Below, piece by piece: positions 52,819 through 63,778 of a stretch of 64,000 bases of DNA. This DNA is from Rhizobium mayense (GTDB lineage: Bacteria > Pseudomonadota > Alphaproteobacteria > Rhizobiales > Rhizobiaceae), in contig NZ_JARFYM010000008.1 of assembly GCF_030272705.1 (NCBI RefSeq), positions 1 through 64,000 of the forward strand, in the 5' to 3' direction. The position numbers were made by a program, and so were the translations under genes. Below the pieces are notes generated by a model. That model saw only the letters and a program-made list of their open reading frames with translations. It was not told the DNA's origin and ran no database searches. Each line of letters opens with the position of its first letter. The first letter of the stretch is position 1.

Positions 52819-53454
52819 ATGCAAGGCGAATTGTTAAGGGAAGGCCAATCGAGGTCTCCCGAAGAACGGCTGAGGCCGGAGCGGTTAAGGACCGATTGCC
52901 CTGTCTTGTTGTCGGAAAGGCTCGTTCTGCGCGCGCCCCACGAAGAAGACATCGACGCCCTTGCCCATCTCGCCAACAACGCCAACGTCGCCACAATGGT
53001 ATCGCGTATGCCGCACCCGTATACGACCGCCGATGCCGCCGATTTCGTGCGACGCACGAAGCTTGGCGAGATTGGCAAGTGCGTCTATGCGATCACCAAA
53101 GCCGACAACGGCGCCTTTCTCGGTTGCTGCGGGGTCGAGCCGACGGCCGACCCGCAGACCGTCGAGATCGGCTATTGGCTGGGCGAGCCCTATTGGAACC
53201 AGGGCTATATGACGGAAGCGGCCCATGCCCTGATCGACATGGTCTTCCGTACGCGCGAGAACGTCGCCCAGATCGATGCCCGTTGCCGGGTGATGAACGT
53301 TGCCTCACGCCGGGTCGTGCAGAAGTGCGGCTTCCAGTTCCAGGGATCCGGCCTTGCCGCATCGCTGGCGCTCGGCAGCACGGTATCGGTCGAATGGTAC
53401 CGGCTCGATCGCAAGACCTGGATATCACTGCGTAGCTGGGGAGGTCTGAGATGA
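52819..53454 (+). CDS. GNAT family N-acetyltransferase (RimJ/RimL-like), first of two
   Basis: This is a 211-residue Acetyltransf_3-type protein. After a charged 25-residue N-terminus come LLSERLVLRAPHEEDIDALAHLANN, then VYAITKADNGAFLGCCGVEP, EIGYWLGEPYWNQGYMTEAAHALIDMVF (acetyl-CoA loop region) and ARCRVMNVASRRVVQKCGFQ. The family acetylates N-termini of ribosomal proteins or small molecules. The substrate here is unknown, though the ribosomal neighbours are suggestive. The ATG has CCAGGAGGA upstream. Confidence 0.88.
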   Translation: MQGELLREGQSRSPEERLRPERLRTDCPVLLSERLVLRAPHEEDIDALAHLANNANVATMVSRMPHPYTTADAADFVRRTKLGEIGKCVYAITKADNGAFLGCCGVEPTADPQTVEIGYWLGEPYWNQGYMTEAAHALIDMVFRTRENVAQIDARCRVMNVASRRVVQKCGFQFQGSGLAASLALGSTVSVEWYRLDRKTWISLRSWGGLR

Positions 53455-54041
53455 ACGCCGCCATCCTGCACCGCCGCGACGTCAGGACCCTGACGCCCGG
53501 GCCGACGCCGGTCATCCGGACCGAACGGCTGACGCTGCGCCCGCACCGGCTCGGCGATGCCGACGCGATCACGGAATCCCTGTCGGATTTCGCCGTCACC
53601 CGCATGCTGGCCCGCGTGCCGGTGCCATACGACCGGCAGGATGCGCTGGACTGGCTGGTCCCGCGCAGCTGCGGCGATCTCGACCGTGACTGGATGCTGG
53701 CCATCACCGAGCGAGACGATGTCCATATCGGCTGCGTCGGCATCGACCTCAGGCACGGCCGCTGGCATCTCGGCTACTGGCTGAACCGCTACTACTGGCG
53801 GCGCGGCATCATGACCGAGGCAGTCACGGCCGCGCTCGAGCGCTTCGCCCGCCGCATGCCCGAGGTCGCTGTGTTCTCCGGTGTCTTCGCCGACAATCCG
53901 GCGTCGTTGAAGCTGCAGCAGAAGCTCGGCTTCGACATCATCGGCTGCGCGGAGGTCTACAGCTTCGCCCGCAACACCATGGTTCCGCATATCGAAACCG
54001 TGCTGAAGCCGGGCGCGCTGCGGCTCTCGCAGGCCGCGTGA
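53451..54041 (+). CDS. GNAT family N-acetyltransferase, second of two
   Basis: This 196-residue protein is related to the preceding one (IRTERLTLRPHRLGDADAITESLSD, HLGYWLNRYYWRRGIMTEAVTAALERFA, VFADNPASLKLQQKLGFDIIG). Its ATG overlaps the TGA of the first gene (ATGA at 53451-53454), so the two are translationally coupled and may form a heterodimer or arise from duplication. The substrate is unknown. Confidence 0.88.
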   Translation: MNAAILHRRDVRTLTPGPTPVIRTERLTLRPHRLGDADAITESLSDFAVTRMLARVPVPYDRQDALDWLVPRSCGDLDRDWMLAITERDDVHIGCVGIDLRHGRWHLGYWLNRYYWRRGIMTEAVTAALERFARRMPEVAVFSGVFADNPASLKLQQKLGFDIIGCAEVYSFARNTMVPHIETVLKPGALRLSQAA

Positions 54042-54045
54042 GGTC

Positions 54046-54083
54046 CCAAAAACCAGTCATCGCCGGGCAAGGCCGGCGATGAC
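54046..54083 (-). terminator. Terminator of the EEP-family gene
   Basis: The 11-bp perfect arms GTCATCGCCGG/CCGGCGATGAC close a 6-base loop and are followed on the minus strand by TGGTTTTTGGG. It lies a few bases past the phosphoesterase stop at 54088 and between convergent genes. Confidence 0.8.
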
Positions 54084-54087
54084 GCCC

Positions 54088-54939
54088 TTATCCATCGATC
54101 TCGACCCAGACTGGAAAATGATCGGAACCTTCCGCATCGATAACCACATGGGCTGACCGCAGACGATCACTCAACCCGCAACTGATAAAGCAGTAGTCGA
54201 GATGCATGCGCTTGTTACGATCCTTCGGGTCCATCCAGCTGTAGGCTTCGGGCGTCAGCCAGCCGACGGCATCGAGCGCGTCCATCGGCATGTCGAAACG
54301 CGGCACGCGCCCATAGAAGGCGTCCTTCACGCCGGCAAGCGCGCAATATTCCGGCGATTCCGGCACCATGTTGAAATCGCCCATCAGGACAAAATCCTCC
54401 GGCAGCGGCGGATCGCTGTAACCGATCTCCATGCCGCCCGTCAGCGAGCCACCATCGCGCGCAAAGTTGATCGCATGCTCCTTGAGATAGTGAATCTGGC
54501 GGATACGCTCGTCCGGAGAGACGTGATCGAGATGCACGGAATAGGCCCGGATAGCGCCACCCGGTGCATCGATCACCGCTTCCACGGCAACGCGCTGCAG
54601 ATTCAGTTTGGAAAGCGTGCGGCTCCGCGGCAAAAGCAGCGTCCGTGCCGCACGGATCGGCGAGCGCGACAGCACCATATTGCCGAACTGAAACCGACGA
54701 TCCCGTGGGCCAGCGCCTGGTGGCAGCACGTCCAGCCCAGCCCCGTAGATGGAATAATAATCCGGCAGCAGGGCTTCGACTGCGGCGACCATGTCGACAT
54801 GGCCGTTGCTCGCGAAACCGCGGGTTACTTCCTGCAGGGCAATAATATCGGCGCCGGCAAGGTTTGCGACGATGCGTTCGAGATTATATCTGCCGTCGAG
54901 GCCGAAGCCGTACTGGATGTTATAGCTGACCAACTTCAC
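54088..54939 (-). CDS. Endonuclease/exonuclease/phosphatase family protein
   Basis: This 283-residue EEP-fold phosphoesterase has KLVSYNIQYGFGLDGRYNLERI at the N-terminus, DIIALQEVTRG with the metal-binding glutamate, YSVHLDHVSPDERIRQI, VLMGDFNMVPESPEY and a C-terminal EGSDHFPVWVEI with the catalytic Asp-His. Substrates in this superfamily range from DNA to phospholipids, and there is no signal peptide to decide. I placed the start at the GTG at 54939. GGAGG lies 12 bases upstream, rather far, so an unusual start slightly upstream is possible. Confidence 0.85.
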   Translation of the reverse strand: MKLVSYNIQYGFGLDGRYNLERIVANLAGADIIALQEVTRGFASNGHVDMVAAVEALLPDYYSIYGAGLDVLPPGAGPRDRRFQFGNMVLSRSPIRAARTLLLPRSRTLSKLNLQRVAVEAVIDAPGGAIRAYSVHLDHVSPDERIRQIHYLKEHAINFARDGGSLTGGMEIGYSDPPLPEDFVLMGDFNMVPESPEYCALAGVKDAFYGRVPRFDMPMDALDAVGWLTPEAYSWMDPKDRNKRMHLDYCFISCGLSDRLRSAHVVIDAEGSDHFPVWVEIDG

Positions 54940-55069
54940 GATAATCTTTGACCTCCGGCTGAACCGCCTATATCGAAGGCGACATGACGGGCAAATGACC
55001 GCGCCGCCTGTCCTGGCGGACATGCAGAGGACGCGGTAACGATTGAAAAGAGCGCATAGGCTTTCCTGA

Positions 55070-57400
<2,331 letters not shown>

Positions 57401-57408
<8 letters not shown>

Positions 57409-58684
57409 TACTGTCGCACAAAGCCCCGACATCGACAGCTTGATGACCGATATCGGCCGCAAGGCCCGGGCTGCGTCGCGACCGTTGGCCTTCGCTTCGA
57501 CCGAGAGCAAGAATAAGGCACTCGCCGCCATGGCCGACGCCATTCTTGCGCGCAAGGACCATATCCTGGCCGAAAATGCCAAGGATCTGAAAGATGTCGA
57601 GGGCACGGATATTCTTGCTTCCTTCGTCGACCGCCTGACGCTCAACGACAAGCGCGTCACTGAGATGGCCGAAGGCATTCGTGCCATTGCAGCCTTGCCG
57701 GATCCGGTGGGCGAAGTCATCGCTGCCTGGGATCGGCCGAACGGGCTGAAGATCGAGCGTGTGCGCACGCCGCTCGGCGTCATCGGCGTCATCTTCGAAA
57801 GCCGGCCGAACGTCACCGCCGATGCCGGCGCGCTGTGCCTCAAGGCCGGTAATGCCGTGATCCTGCGTTGCGGCAGCGATTCGCGCCGATCGTCTCAGGC
57901 GATTTTTGAATGCCTGGTCGAAGGGCTGAAGGGGGCTGGCCTGCCGGAACATGCAATCCAGCTTGTCCCCGTCAGCGACCGTGCCGCCGTAGGCGCCATG
58001 TTGCGCGGCCTTGAAGGCAACATCGACGTCATCGTGCCGCGCGGCGGCAAGAGCCTCGTCGCCCGTGTGCAGAGCGAGGCACGTGTACCGGTCTTTGCCC
58101 ATCTTGAAGGCCTCTGCCACGTCTATATCGACGCCTCGGCAGATCTGGAGATGGCAAAGACGATCATCGTCAATGCCAAGATGCGCCGCACAGGCGTCTG
58201 CGGCTCGGCTGAGACGCTGCTGGTCGATGCCAAGGCTGCGCCGACGCATCTGAAGCCGCTGCTCGACGCGCTCTCCGACGCCGGCTGTGAAATCCGCGGC
58301 TCCGCCGAGGTGCTCAACCGCGTGCCGGGATTGAAGGCCGCGACGGAAGAGGATTGGTCGACCGAATATCTCGCCGCCATCATCTCCGTCGCCATTGTCG
58401 ACGGCATTTCCGGCGCGATCGCCCATATCGCCAAATATTCGTCCAATCATACCGAAGCAGTAATTGCCGAGGATCCCGCCGTGGTCGAGCGCTTCTTCAC
58501 CGAGATCGACTCGGCGATCCTGCTGCACAACGCCTCGACGCAATTTGCCGACGGCGGAGAGTTTGGCATGGGCGCGGAAATCGGTATCGCCACGGGCAAG
58601 ATGCATGCGCGCGGTCCGGTCGGCGTCGAGCAGCTTACCTCTTTCAAATATCGTGTGCGCGGCACCGGACAGATACGGCCCTGA
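57401..58684 (+). CDS. proA: Gamma-glutamyl phosphate reductase
   Basis: This 427-residue NADPH enzyme is the second step of proline synthesis. It has [38 protein letters not shown], and the catalytic cysteine in [18 protein letters not shown] prefer the ATG at 57401 (MLDTVAQ) because AGAGGG is nine bases upstream and it matches the family N-terminus as I recall it. An ATG at 57392 is three codons earlier. It overlaps the proB end by eight bases. Confidence 0.97.
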
Positions 58685-58685
58685 C

Positions 58686-59306
58686 GTGCTCCACGAGGAA
58701 AAGATCGACTACCGCTATCTGCGCATGCCGCGTGCCGAACGCGGCATGGTGGTCGGTCTTTTCGGCGGCTCCTTCAACCCGCCGCATCAGGGCCACGCCC
58801 TGGTGGCCGAAATCGCCATCCGCCGGCTGGGCCTCGACCAGCTCTGGTGGATGGTAACGCCGGGCAATCCGCTGAAGAACCGCAATCATCTCGCGCCGCT
58901 TCCCGAACGCATCGCGCTCAGCGAGGCGATCACCCATGATCCGCGCATCAAGGTGACGGCATTCGAGCAGACGCTTGGCATGAGCTATACGGCCAATACG
59001 CTGGCACATGTGAAGGCGCGCAACAGCCAGGTTCATTTCATCTGGATCATGGGCGCGGACAGCCTGAACACATTCCATCGCTGGCAGAAATGGCAGGAAA
59101 TTGCCCGCACCTTTCCGATCGCCGTCATCGACCGGCCGGGATCGACGCTATCCTATCTTTCGGCAAAGATGGCCAAGACTTTTCACTATGCGCGCGTCGA
59201 CGAAGACGATGCGCGGATATTGTGGAAAAAACCGGCACCCGCCTGGACCTTCATCCACGGCCGGCGTTCGCCATTGAGTTCGACCGCCTTGCGCGCCGCG
59301 CAGTAA
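58686..59306 (+). CDS. nadD: Nicotinate-nucleotide adenylyltransferase
   Basis: This 206-residue enzyme makes nicotinate adenine dinucleotide in NAD synthesis. GLFGGSFNPPHQGH is the nucleotidyltransferase HxGH signature, LWWMVTPGNPLK follows, and SPLSSTALR is the C-terminal SxTxxR motif. The frame runs far upstream inside proA, so I set the start at the GTG at 58686, one base after the proA stop. An ATG at 58725 is an alternative. Neither has a strong ribosome site, so coupling to proA translation is likely. Confidence 0.93.
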   Translation: MLHEEKIDYRYLRMPRAERGMVVGLFGGSFNPPHQGHALVAEIAIRRLGLDQLWWMVTPGNPLKNRNHLAPLPERIALSEAITHDPRIKVTAFEQTLGMSYTANTLAHVKARNSQVHFIWIMGADSLNTFHRWQKWQEIARTFPIAVIDRPGSTLSYLSAKMAKTFHYARVDEDDARILWKKPAPAWTFIHGRRSPLSSTALRAAQ

Positions 59307-59347
59307 CCGCGTCAGCGTGATATCAAGTCCGATTTTCATGAAGATCC

Positions 59348-59477
59348 TCCAAAAGTGAAAGGCCCGACGGGGGAGGAGATCCGTCGGGCCTTCAAACCTG
59401 GTCGGCAATTGGGAGGAGGAGGGTTGCCGACCCTTATCGAAAGGCTTTGGGAGGAGGAGATCGCCGTTTCGATGTTT
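59348..59477 (-). ncRNA. Alpha-r14-type small RNA with three anti-Shine-Dalgarno loops
   Basis: On the minus strand three hairpins follow one another. Hairpin 1 (59471-59438) pairs CGAAA-GGC with GCC-TTTCG. Hairpin 2 (59432-59400) pairs GGTCGGCAA with TTGCCGACC. Hairpin 3 (59392-59359) pairs AAGGCCCGACGG with CCGTCGGGCCTT and ends in CACTTTT, a terminator. Each loop shows CTCCTCCC or the near form TCTCCTCCC, able to pair with ribosome binding sites. Size (about 120-130 bases) and layout match the alpha-r14 family of rhizobial trans-acting sRNAs (NfeR1/Smr14C). A weak promoter TTTACC-N16-TAAAAC lies just upstream (near 59480-59506). The rest of the gap before modA holds two ModE-type sites and no gene. 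Confidence 0.88.
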
Positions 59478-59792
59478 ATGTTTTAGCAGATTTGACCGAA
59501 TGGTAAAACGCTTATAGCGCATTGCAGCAATGCATTCTATTCATAGCTTAGAAAGCAGTCTGCCCAAAAAATGCTTCTTTTACATAACCTAAGCGCGCTA
59601 TCGCTTCCCTTCAAGACCGCGTACCGCGCAAAGATCCACAAAACCGCACGATTCGTAACGTTGCGTCTCATACCGTGAGCGTTCGCCATCCTCTCGGGCG
59701 AATCTAGCCATGCATTTCTGCAACAACAAAATGCCCTAATATGCGCCTCAAAGGCAAAACCCTATCAAATTCGTAGGGTTACGCTTTCGGCT

Positions 59793-59819
59793 ACGCTATA
59801 TTTTTCGAAATATATCCCT
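59793..59819 (+). promoter_or_regulatory. ModE-type operator A upstream of modA
   Basis: The site reads CGCTATAT-N8-ATATAT, with the inner perfect repeat TATATTT/AAATATA at 59797-59814. The TATAT-N8-ATATA spacing and the CGNTATAT half-site equal the enterobacterial ModE consensus. It lies about 65 bases upstream of the modA start. Confidence 0.7.
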
Positions 59820-59837
59820 CTAGCCAAGCTTCGTCAG

Positions 59838-59863
59838 TCGTTATATCTCTCCAAATATGTCGA
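59838..59863 (+). promoter_or_regulatory. ModE-type operator B upstream of modA
   Basis: TCGTTATAT and ATATGTCGA flank an 8-base spacer, symmetric in TCG and ATAT, with the same spacing as operator A. It lies just before the modA ribosome site, so binding there would repress modABC. Confidence 0.65.
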
Positions 59864-59880
59864 TATTTTCCCGGAGAAAT

Positions 59881-60681
59881 ATGATGGCCACACGCCGCCG
59901 CCAATGGATCAAACTTGCAACTGCCGCCCTTTCCGTCGCCTGGCTCGGCATGTCGGTCATTCCTGCGCCGGCCTTTGCTGCCGACAAGATCACCGTCTTT
60001 GCTGCGGCGAGCATGAAAAACGCGCTGGATAACATTGACGCCGCCTTTACCAAGGAAACCGGCAAGCAGGTCGCCGTCTCCTATGCGGCAAGCGGACCGC
60101 TGGCCAAACAGCTTGAAAACGGCGCACCGGCCGATGTCTTCATCTCCGCCGACACCGACTGGATGGACTATGTCGCCAAGAAAAAGCTGATCAAGGACGA
60201 CAGCCGCGTCAACCTGCTCGGCAACCAGATCGTTCTCGTCGCCGCCAAGGACAAAGCCAAACCCGTCGACGTCAAGCAGGGCATGGACCTTGCCGGCCTT
60301 CTCGGCGACGGACGGCTGGCGATTGGCCAACCGGAATCGGTGCCGGCAGGCAAATACGGCAAGGCGGCGCTCGAAAAGCTCGGCATCTGGTCTTCCGTCG
60401 AGAAGAAAACCGCCGGCGCCGAAAGCGTGCGCGCCGCGCTCGCGTTGGTGTCACGCGGCGAAGCCCCCTACGGCATCGTTTATCAGACCGACGTTTCCGC
60501 CGATCCGGGCGTCGCCGTTGTCGGCACCTTTCCGGAAGATAGCCATCCGCCGATCATCTATCCGATCGCGATCACGGCCAGCAGCACCAACCCGGACGCG
60601 CAGGCCTATTTCGACTATCTGAAATCGGCTAAGGCTGTTCCGTTCTTCGAGCACGAAGGCTTCACGGTCCTGAAGCAGTGA
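59881..60681 (+). CDS. modA: Molybdate-binding periplasmic protein
   Basis: This 266-residue binding protein captures molybdate (and tungstate) for uptake. The signal peptide (ATRRRQWIKLATAALSVAWLGMSVIPAPAFA) precedes DKITVFAAASMKNALDNIDAAF, the ModA start with the oxyanion-binding serine. VSYAASGPLAKQLENGAPADVFISAD is the second conserved block. I chose the ATG at 59881, which has GGAGAAAT upstream; the frame is open eight codons earlier. It leads modABC. Confidence 0.96.
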   Translation: MMATRRRQWIKLATAALSVAWLGMSVIPAPAFAADKITVFAAASMKNALDNIDAAFTKETGKQVAVSYAASGPLAKQLENGAPADVFISADTDWMDYVAKKKLIKDDSRVNLLGNQIVLVAAKDKAKPVDVKQGMDLAGLLGDGRLAIGQPESVPAGKYGKAALEKLGIWSSVEKKTAGAESVRAALALVSRGEAPYGIVYQTDVSADPGVAVVGTFPEDSHPPIIYPIAITASSTNPDAQAYFDYLKSAKAVPFFEHEGFTVLKQ

Positions 60682-60768
60682 GCGTCATCGCTCAACCGTG
60701 GGCGACAAGCTCATTCTTACAGGCTCGCCGGCTAATGGCGGGCCTGACATGTTTTTGCGAGGCAGGAC

Positions 60769-61470
60769 TTGGACGCATTGGGTTTGAGCAGCGACGAATG
60801 GACGGCGATCGAGTTGAGCCTGCGCGTCTCGACGGTCGCCATGCTGGTGAGCCTGCCCTTCGGCATTGCCGCGGCGATGCTACTTGCGCGCGGTAAATTC
60901 TGGGGTAAGTCGATCTTCAACGGCATCATCCATCTGCCGTTGATTCTTCCGCCCGTCGTTACCGGCTTTATCCTCCTCATCCTCTTCGGCCGCAAAGGCC
61001 CGATCGGCGCCCTGCTCGACCAATATCTCGGTATCGTCTTCTCCTTCCGCTGGACCGGCGCCGCACTTGCCTGCGGCGTCATGGGCTTTCCGCTGATGGT
61101 CAGGAGCATCCGCCTGTCGATCGAGGCGGTCGATCGCAAGCTCGAGGAGACGGCCGGAACGCTTGGCGCCAACCCGCTCTGGATATTCCTCACGGTGACC
61201 TTGCCGTTGATCCTGCCCGGCATCATCGCTGGCATGATCCTGTCTTTCGCCAAGGCCATGGGCGAGTTCGGCGCCACCATCACCTTCGTCTCCAACATCC
61301 CCGGCGAAACGCAGACGCTGTCCTCGGCAATCTACACCTTCACGCAGGTGCCAGGTGGTGATGCCGGTGCACTGCGGCTGACGATCGTCGCCATCGTCAT
61401 TTCCATGGCGGCATTGCTCGCCTCCGAATTTCTGGCCTATCTCGCCGGCAAGAGGGTGGATTGGGAATGA
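60769..61470 (+). CDS. modB: Molybdate ABC transporter permease
   Basis: This 233-residue permease has about five hydrophobic helices and the ModB EAA-loop region ([52 protein letters not shown]). [11 protein letters not shown] near 55-65 is typical. The start is a TTG at 60769 with GAGG six bases upstream. Its stop overlaps the modC start. Confidence 0.94.
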   Translation: MDALGLSSDEWTAIELSLRVSTVAMLVSLPFGIAAAMLLARGKFWGKSIFNGIIHLPLILPPVVTGFILLILFGRKGPIGALLDQYLGIVFSFRWTGAALACGVMGFPLMVRSIRLSIEAVDRKLEETAGTLGANPLWIFLTVTLPLILPGIIAGMILSFAKAMGEFGATITFVSNIPGETQTLSSAIYTFTQVPGGDAGALRLTIVAIVISMAALLASEFLAYLAGKRVDWE

Positions 61471-62540
61471 CGCTTGCTGTCGATATCCGTCACCGATTGG
61501 GCGCCTTCTCGCTCGACGCTGCTTTCACCTCTGACGGCGGTGTCACCGCCCTGTTTGGCCGCTCCGGTTCCGGCAAGACCTCGATCATCCGCATCATCGC
61601 CGGGCTCATCCAACCCGATCATGGCCGCGTCAGCCTCGATGGCGCTGTGCTGGCCGACACCGACAGCCAAATCTTCGTTCCGCGCCACCGCCGCCGCTTC
61701 GGCTATGTCTTTCAGGAGGCGCGGCTGTTTCCGCATCTCACGGTGCGGCAGAACCTGAATTACGGTCGCTGGTTTGCTCCGAAAGGCGAGCGCGGCGAAA
61801 GCTTCGATGGGGTCGTTGATCTCCTGGGGATCGACGCGCTTCTCGATCGGCGACCGGCAAAACTCTCCGGCGGCGAGAAGCAGCGCGTCGCCATCGGCCG
61901 CGCTCTGCTGTCGTCACCGCGGCTATTGCTGATGGACGAACCGCTGGCAGCGCTCGACGAGGCCCGCAAAGCCGAGATCCTGCCTTATCTCGAACGGCTT
62001 CGCGATGAGACAAAGGTGCCGATCATCTATGTCAGCCATTCGATAGCCGAAGTGGCACGGCTGGCCAACCGTGTCGTCGTCCTGCGCGACGGAAAGGTGG
62101 AGGCAACGGGGCCGGCGGTCGAAATCTTTAGCCAGCTTTCCGGCCCGCAGGCGGCCGACCGTCGCGAAGCCGGCGTTCTGCTCGAAGGCAGGGTGGAGAA
62201 TATCGACCGTGAACACCGTTTGACCATTGTGGCACTGAAAGCCGCAAAGCTTTTCGTGCCCGGCGAAGCGGCCGGGGTCGGCAAAACCGTCCGCGTCCAC
62301 ATTCCCGCCCGCGACGTCATGCTGGCGACGGCGCGCCCTGAAGGCCTGAGCGCCCTCAACATCCTCGAAGGCCGGGTGACCGCGATCGGCACGGCGGCCG
62401 GCGGCATGGTTGACGTAAAGATGGAGTGCGGCGGTGACACGGTGCTTGCCCGCATCACGCAATTTTCCGCCGAGCGGCTGGGCCTGGAGATTGGACTGCC
62501 CGTTCATGCGGTCATCAAGACCGTAGCGCTCGAATCCTGA
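61467..62540 (+). CDS. modC: Molybdate ABC transporter ATPase
   Basis: This 357-residue ATPase has Walker [38 protein letters not shown], Walker [17 protein letters not shown] and VSHS with a serine in place of the usual Asp after the switch histidine, as in other ModC. The C-terminal TOBE/Mop domain ([44 protein letters not shown]) binds molybdate for trans-inhibition. The ATG overlaps the modB stop. It is convergent with modE six bases away. Confidence 0.95.
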   Translation: MTLAVDIRHRLGAFSLDAAFTSDGGVTALFGRSGSGKTSIIRIIAGLIQPDHGRVSLDGAVLADTDSQIFVPRHRRRFGYVFQEARLFPHLTVRQNLNYGRWFAPKGERGESFDGVVDLLGIDALLDRRPAKLSGGEKQRVAIGRALLSSPRLLLMDEPLAALDEARKAEILPYLERLRDETKVPIIYVSHSIAEVARLANRVVVLRDGKVEATGPAVEIFSQLSGPQAADRREAGVLLEGRVENIDREHRLTIVALKAAKLFVPGEAAGVGKTVRVHIPARDVMLATARPEGLSALNILEGRVTAIGTAAGGMVDVKMECGGDTVLARITQFSAERLGLEIGLPVHAVIKTVALES

Positions 62541-62546
62541 AAAAGA

Positions 62547-62963
62547 TCAGGACTCTGCCCGCGGCTCCGAAGCCGCATCGCTGGGGTTGCGATTGGCCTC
62601 CAGCCATTCGAGATCGCCGGCGATGGCCGCCCGCACCGAGCTTTCCATGCCGCGGAACCGCCGCAACAATTCCTCGCCGAATGGCGTCAGCGCCGCCCCG
62701 CCGCCCTTCTGTCCGCCACGCTGCGATTCGACGACCGGCTCCTGGAACATGTGGTTCAATTCGCTGATGAGCAGCCAGGCGCGGCGGTAGGACATGTCCA
62801 TGGCGCGCCCGGCTGCCGAAATCGAACCGGTTTCGCGAATATGTTCAAGGAGTTCCATCTTGCCGCGCCCAAGTCGGTCGTGCCCCGAAAAACTGATGCG
62901 GAGGATAGGCTTCAGGGATTGTTGTGCGGCTTTGTTCATGGCGTCGGAGCGTTTCGATCTCAT
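62547..62963 (-). CDS. modE: ModE-type regulator, DNA-binding domain only
   Basis: This 138-residue winged-helix protein (130 if it starts at the ATG at 62939) has GRGKMELLEHIRETGSISAAGRAMDMSYRRAWLLISELNHMF and GGQKGGGAALTPFGEELLRRFR, the ModE N-terminal domain. It lacks the C-terminal Mop/TOBE repeats that bind molybdate in full-length ModE (about 260 residues), and modC occupies the adjoining DNA. Such short ModE proteins exist in alphaproteobacteria. How molybdate is sensed is unclear. Its targets are probably the two sites upstream of modA. Confidence 0.85.
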   Translation of the reverse strand: MRSKRSDAMNKAAQQSLKPILRISFSGHDRLGRGKMELLEHIRETGSISAAGRAMDMSYRRAWLLISELNHMFQEPVVESQRGGQKGGGAALTPFGEELLRRFRGMESSVRAAIAGDLEWLEANRNPSDAASEPRAES

Positions 62964-63194
62964 CTTGTGTATACGCGCCCTTCGCTCGCCTGTACATGGG
63001 ATGCGGGCAAACGGCAGCCGCCGCCACGCTCTGCCTTACCTGACGTTACCTGAAGCTTCCGCCGCAACTTTCGCGAATAATTGCCCATATCTGGTGCGAA
63101 AGAGGGGGAATTCGATACAAAACCTTGTCTTTACGTCGAATAGGTGACAGCCGGCGTCTTGAAACCTTAACGCTTTGGTGCCTATCTTTGTAGC

Positions 63195-63212
63195 GTGATC
63201 GACTCAGATCAC
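63195..63212. promoter_or_regulatory. Inverted repeat upstream of rsfS
   Basis: GTGATC and GATCAC flank a 6-base spacer. It lies just before the earliest possible rsfS start codon and could be an operator or part of the leader. No regulator can be named. The 250-base gap between modE and rsfS shows no gene. Confidence 0.35.
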
Positions 63213-63216
63213 CTAT

Positions 63217-63663
63217 GTGCATGTTCTGTTACTCAAGGAAGGAAGAGCACTGACAACAGTACACGCCAAGGGAAGAACGCCTGTCGTTATCCCGAAGAGC
63301 CCGGAACGTGGCGCCGATGCCGCTGCCCGAGCCCTGCACGCTGTCCTCGCAAGCCTCGAGGACTCCAAGGCCGAAAATATCGTCACCATCAACATTGCTG
63401 GCAAATCCGCGCTTGGAGACTATATGGTCGTCGTCTCCGGACGCTCGAACCGGCATGTCCTGGCGATTGCCGACCATCTAATCACCGACCTCAAGGACGA
63501 CGGTCTAGGCAACGCCCGCGTTGAAGGCCTGGAAGGCGGTGATTGGGTTTTGATCGACACCGGTGACATCATCATTCACGTGTTCCGTCCGGAGATCCGC
63601 GAATTTTACAACATCGAAAAGATGTGGGCTGCGCCTGATCTCGACGAGGGCACGCTGCACTAA
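63217..63663 (+). CDS. rsfS: Ribosomal silencing factor RsfS
   Basis: This protein of up to 148 residues binds L14 and blocks subunit joining when translation must be reduced. The core is ALHAVLASLEDSKAENIVTINIAGKSALGDYMVVVSGRSNRHVLAIADHLI...VEGLEGGDWVLIDTGDIIIHVFRPEIREFYNIEKMW, a full RsfS domain. The frame can start at a GTG at 63217. A strong AAGGAAGG precedes an in-frame CTG at 63250 at ideal spacing, which would give the MTTVHAKGR-type N-terminus I recall from related rhizobia. The start is therefore open. It precedes rlmH, as in relatives. Confidence 0.93.
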   Translation: MHVLLLKEGRALTTVHAKGRTPVVIPKSPERGADAAARALHAVLASLEDSKAENIVTINIAGKSALGDYMVVVSGRSNRHVLAIADHLITDLKDDGLGNARVEGLEGGDWVLIDTGDIIIHVFRPEIREFYNIEKMWAAPDLDEGTLH

Positions 63664-63778
63664 CCGATTCCAGGTTTTATTCCCGGTCCCGGTTGGCAGC
63701 TTCTTATCGCCGGATATGATGGTCCGGCAGCGATCTACGTCTGTGCCGCCATGACGGCGGATATGCTTGGGAGCGGGA

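Noticed and set aside
58464..58685. N-terminal extension of nadD inside proA
   Set aside because: The extra residues are the proA sequence in a shifted frame and do not belong to NadD.
59371..59460. Tandem GGGAGGAGGAG motifs on the plus strand as multiple ribosome sites
   Set aside because: No start codons follow at suitable spacing; on the minus strand the same bases form loops of the sRNA hairpins, which explains the repetition.
63195..63212. CRP-type binding site near rsfS
   Set aside because: The repeat has GTGA and TCAC separated by ten bases rather than the spacing of CRP/FNR sites, so I list it only as an inverted repeat.
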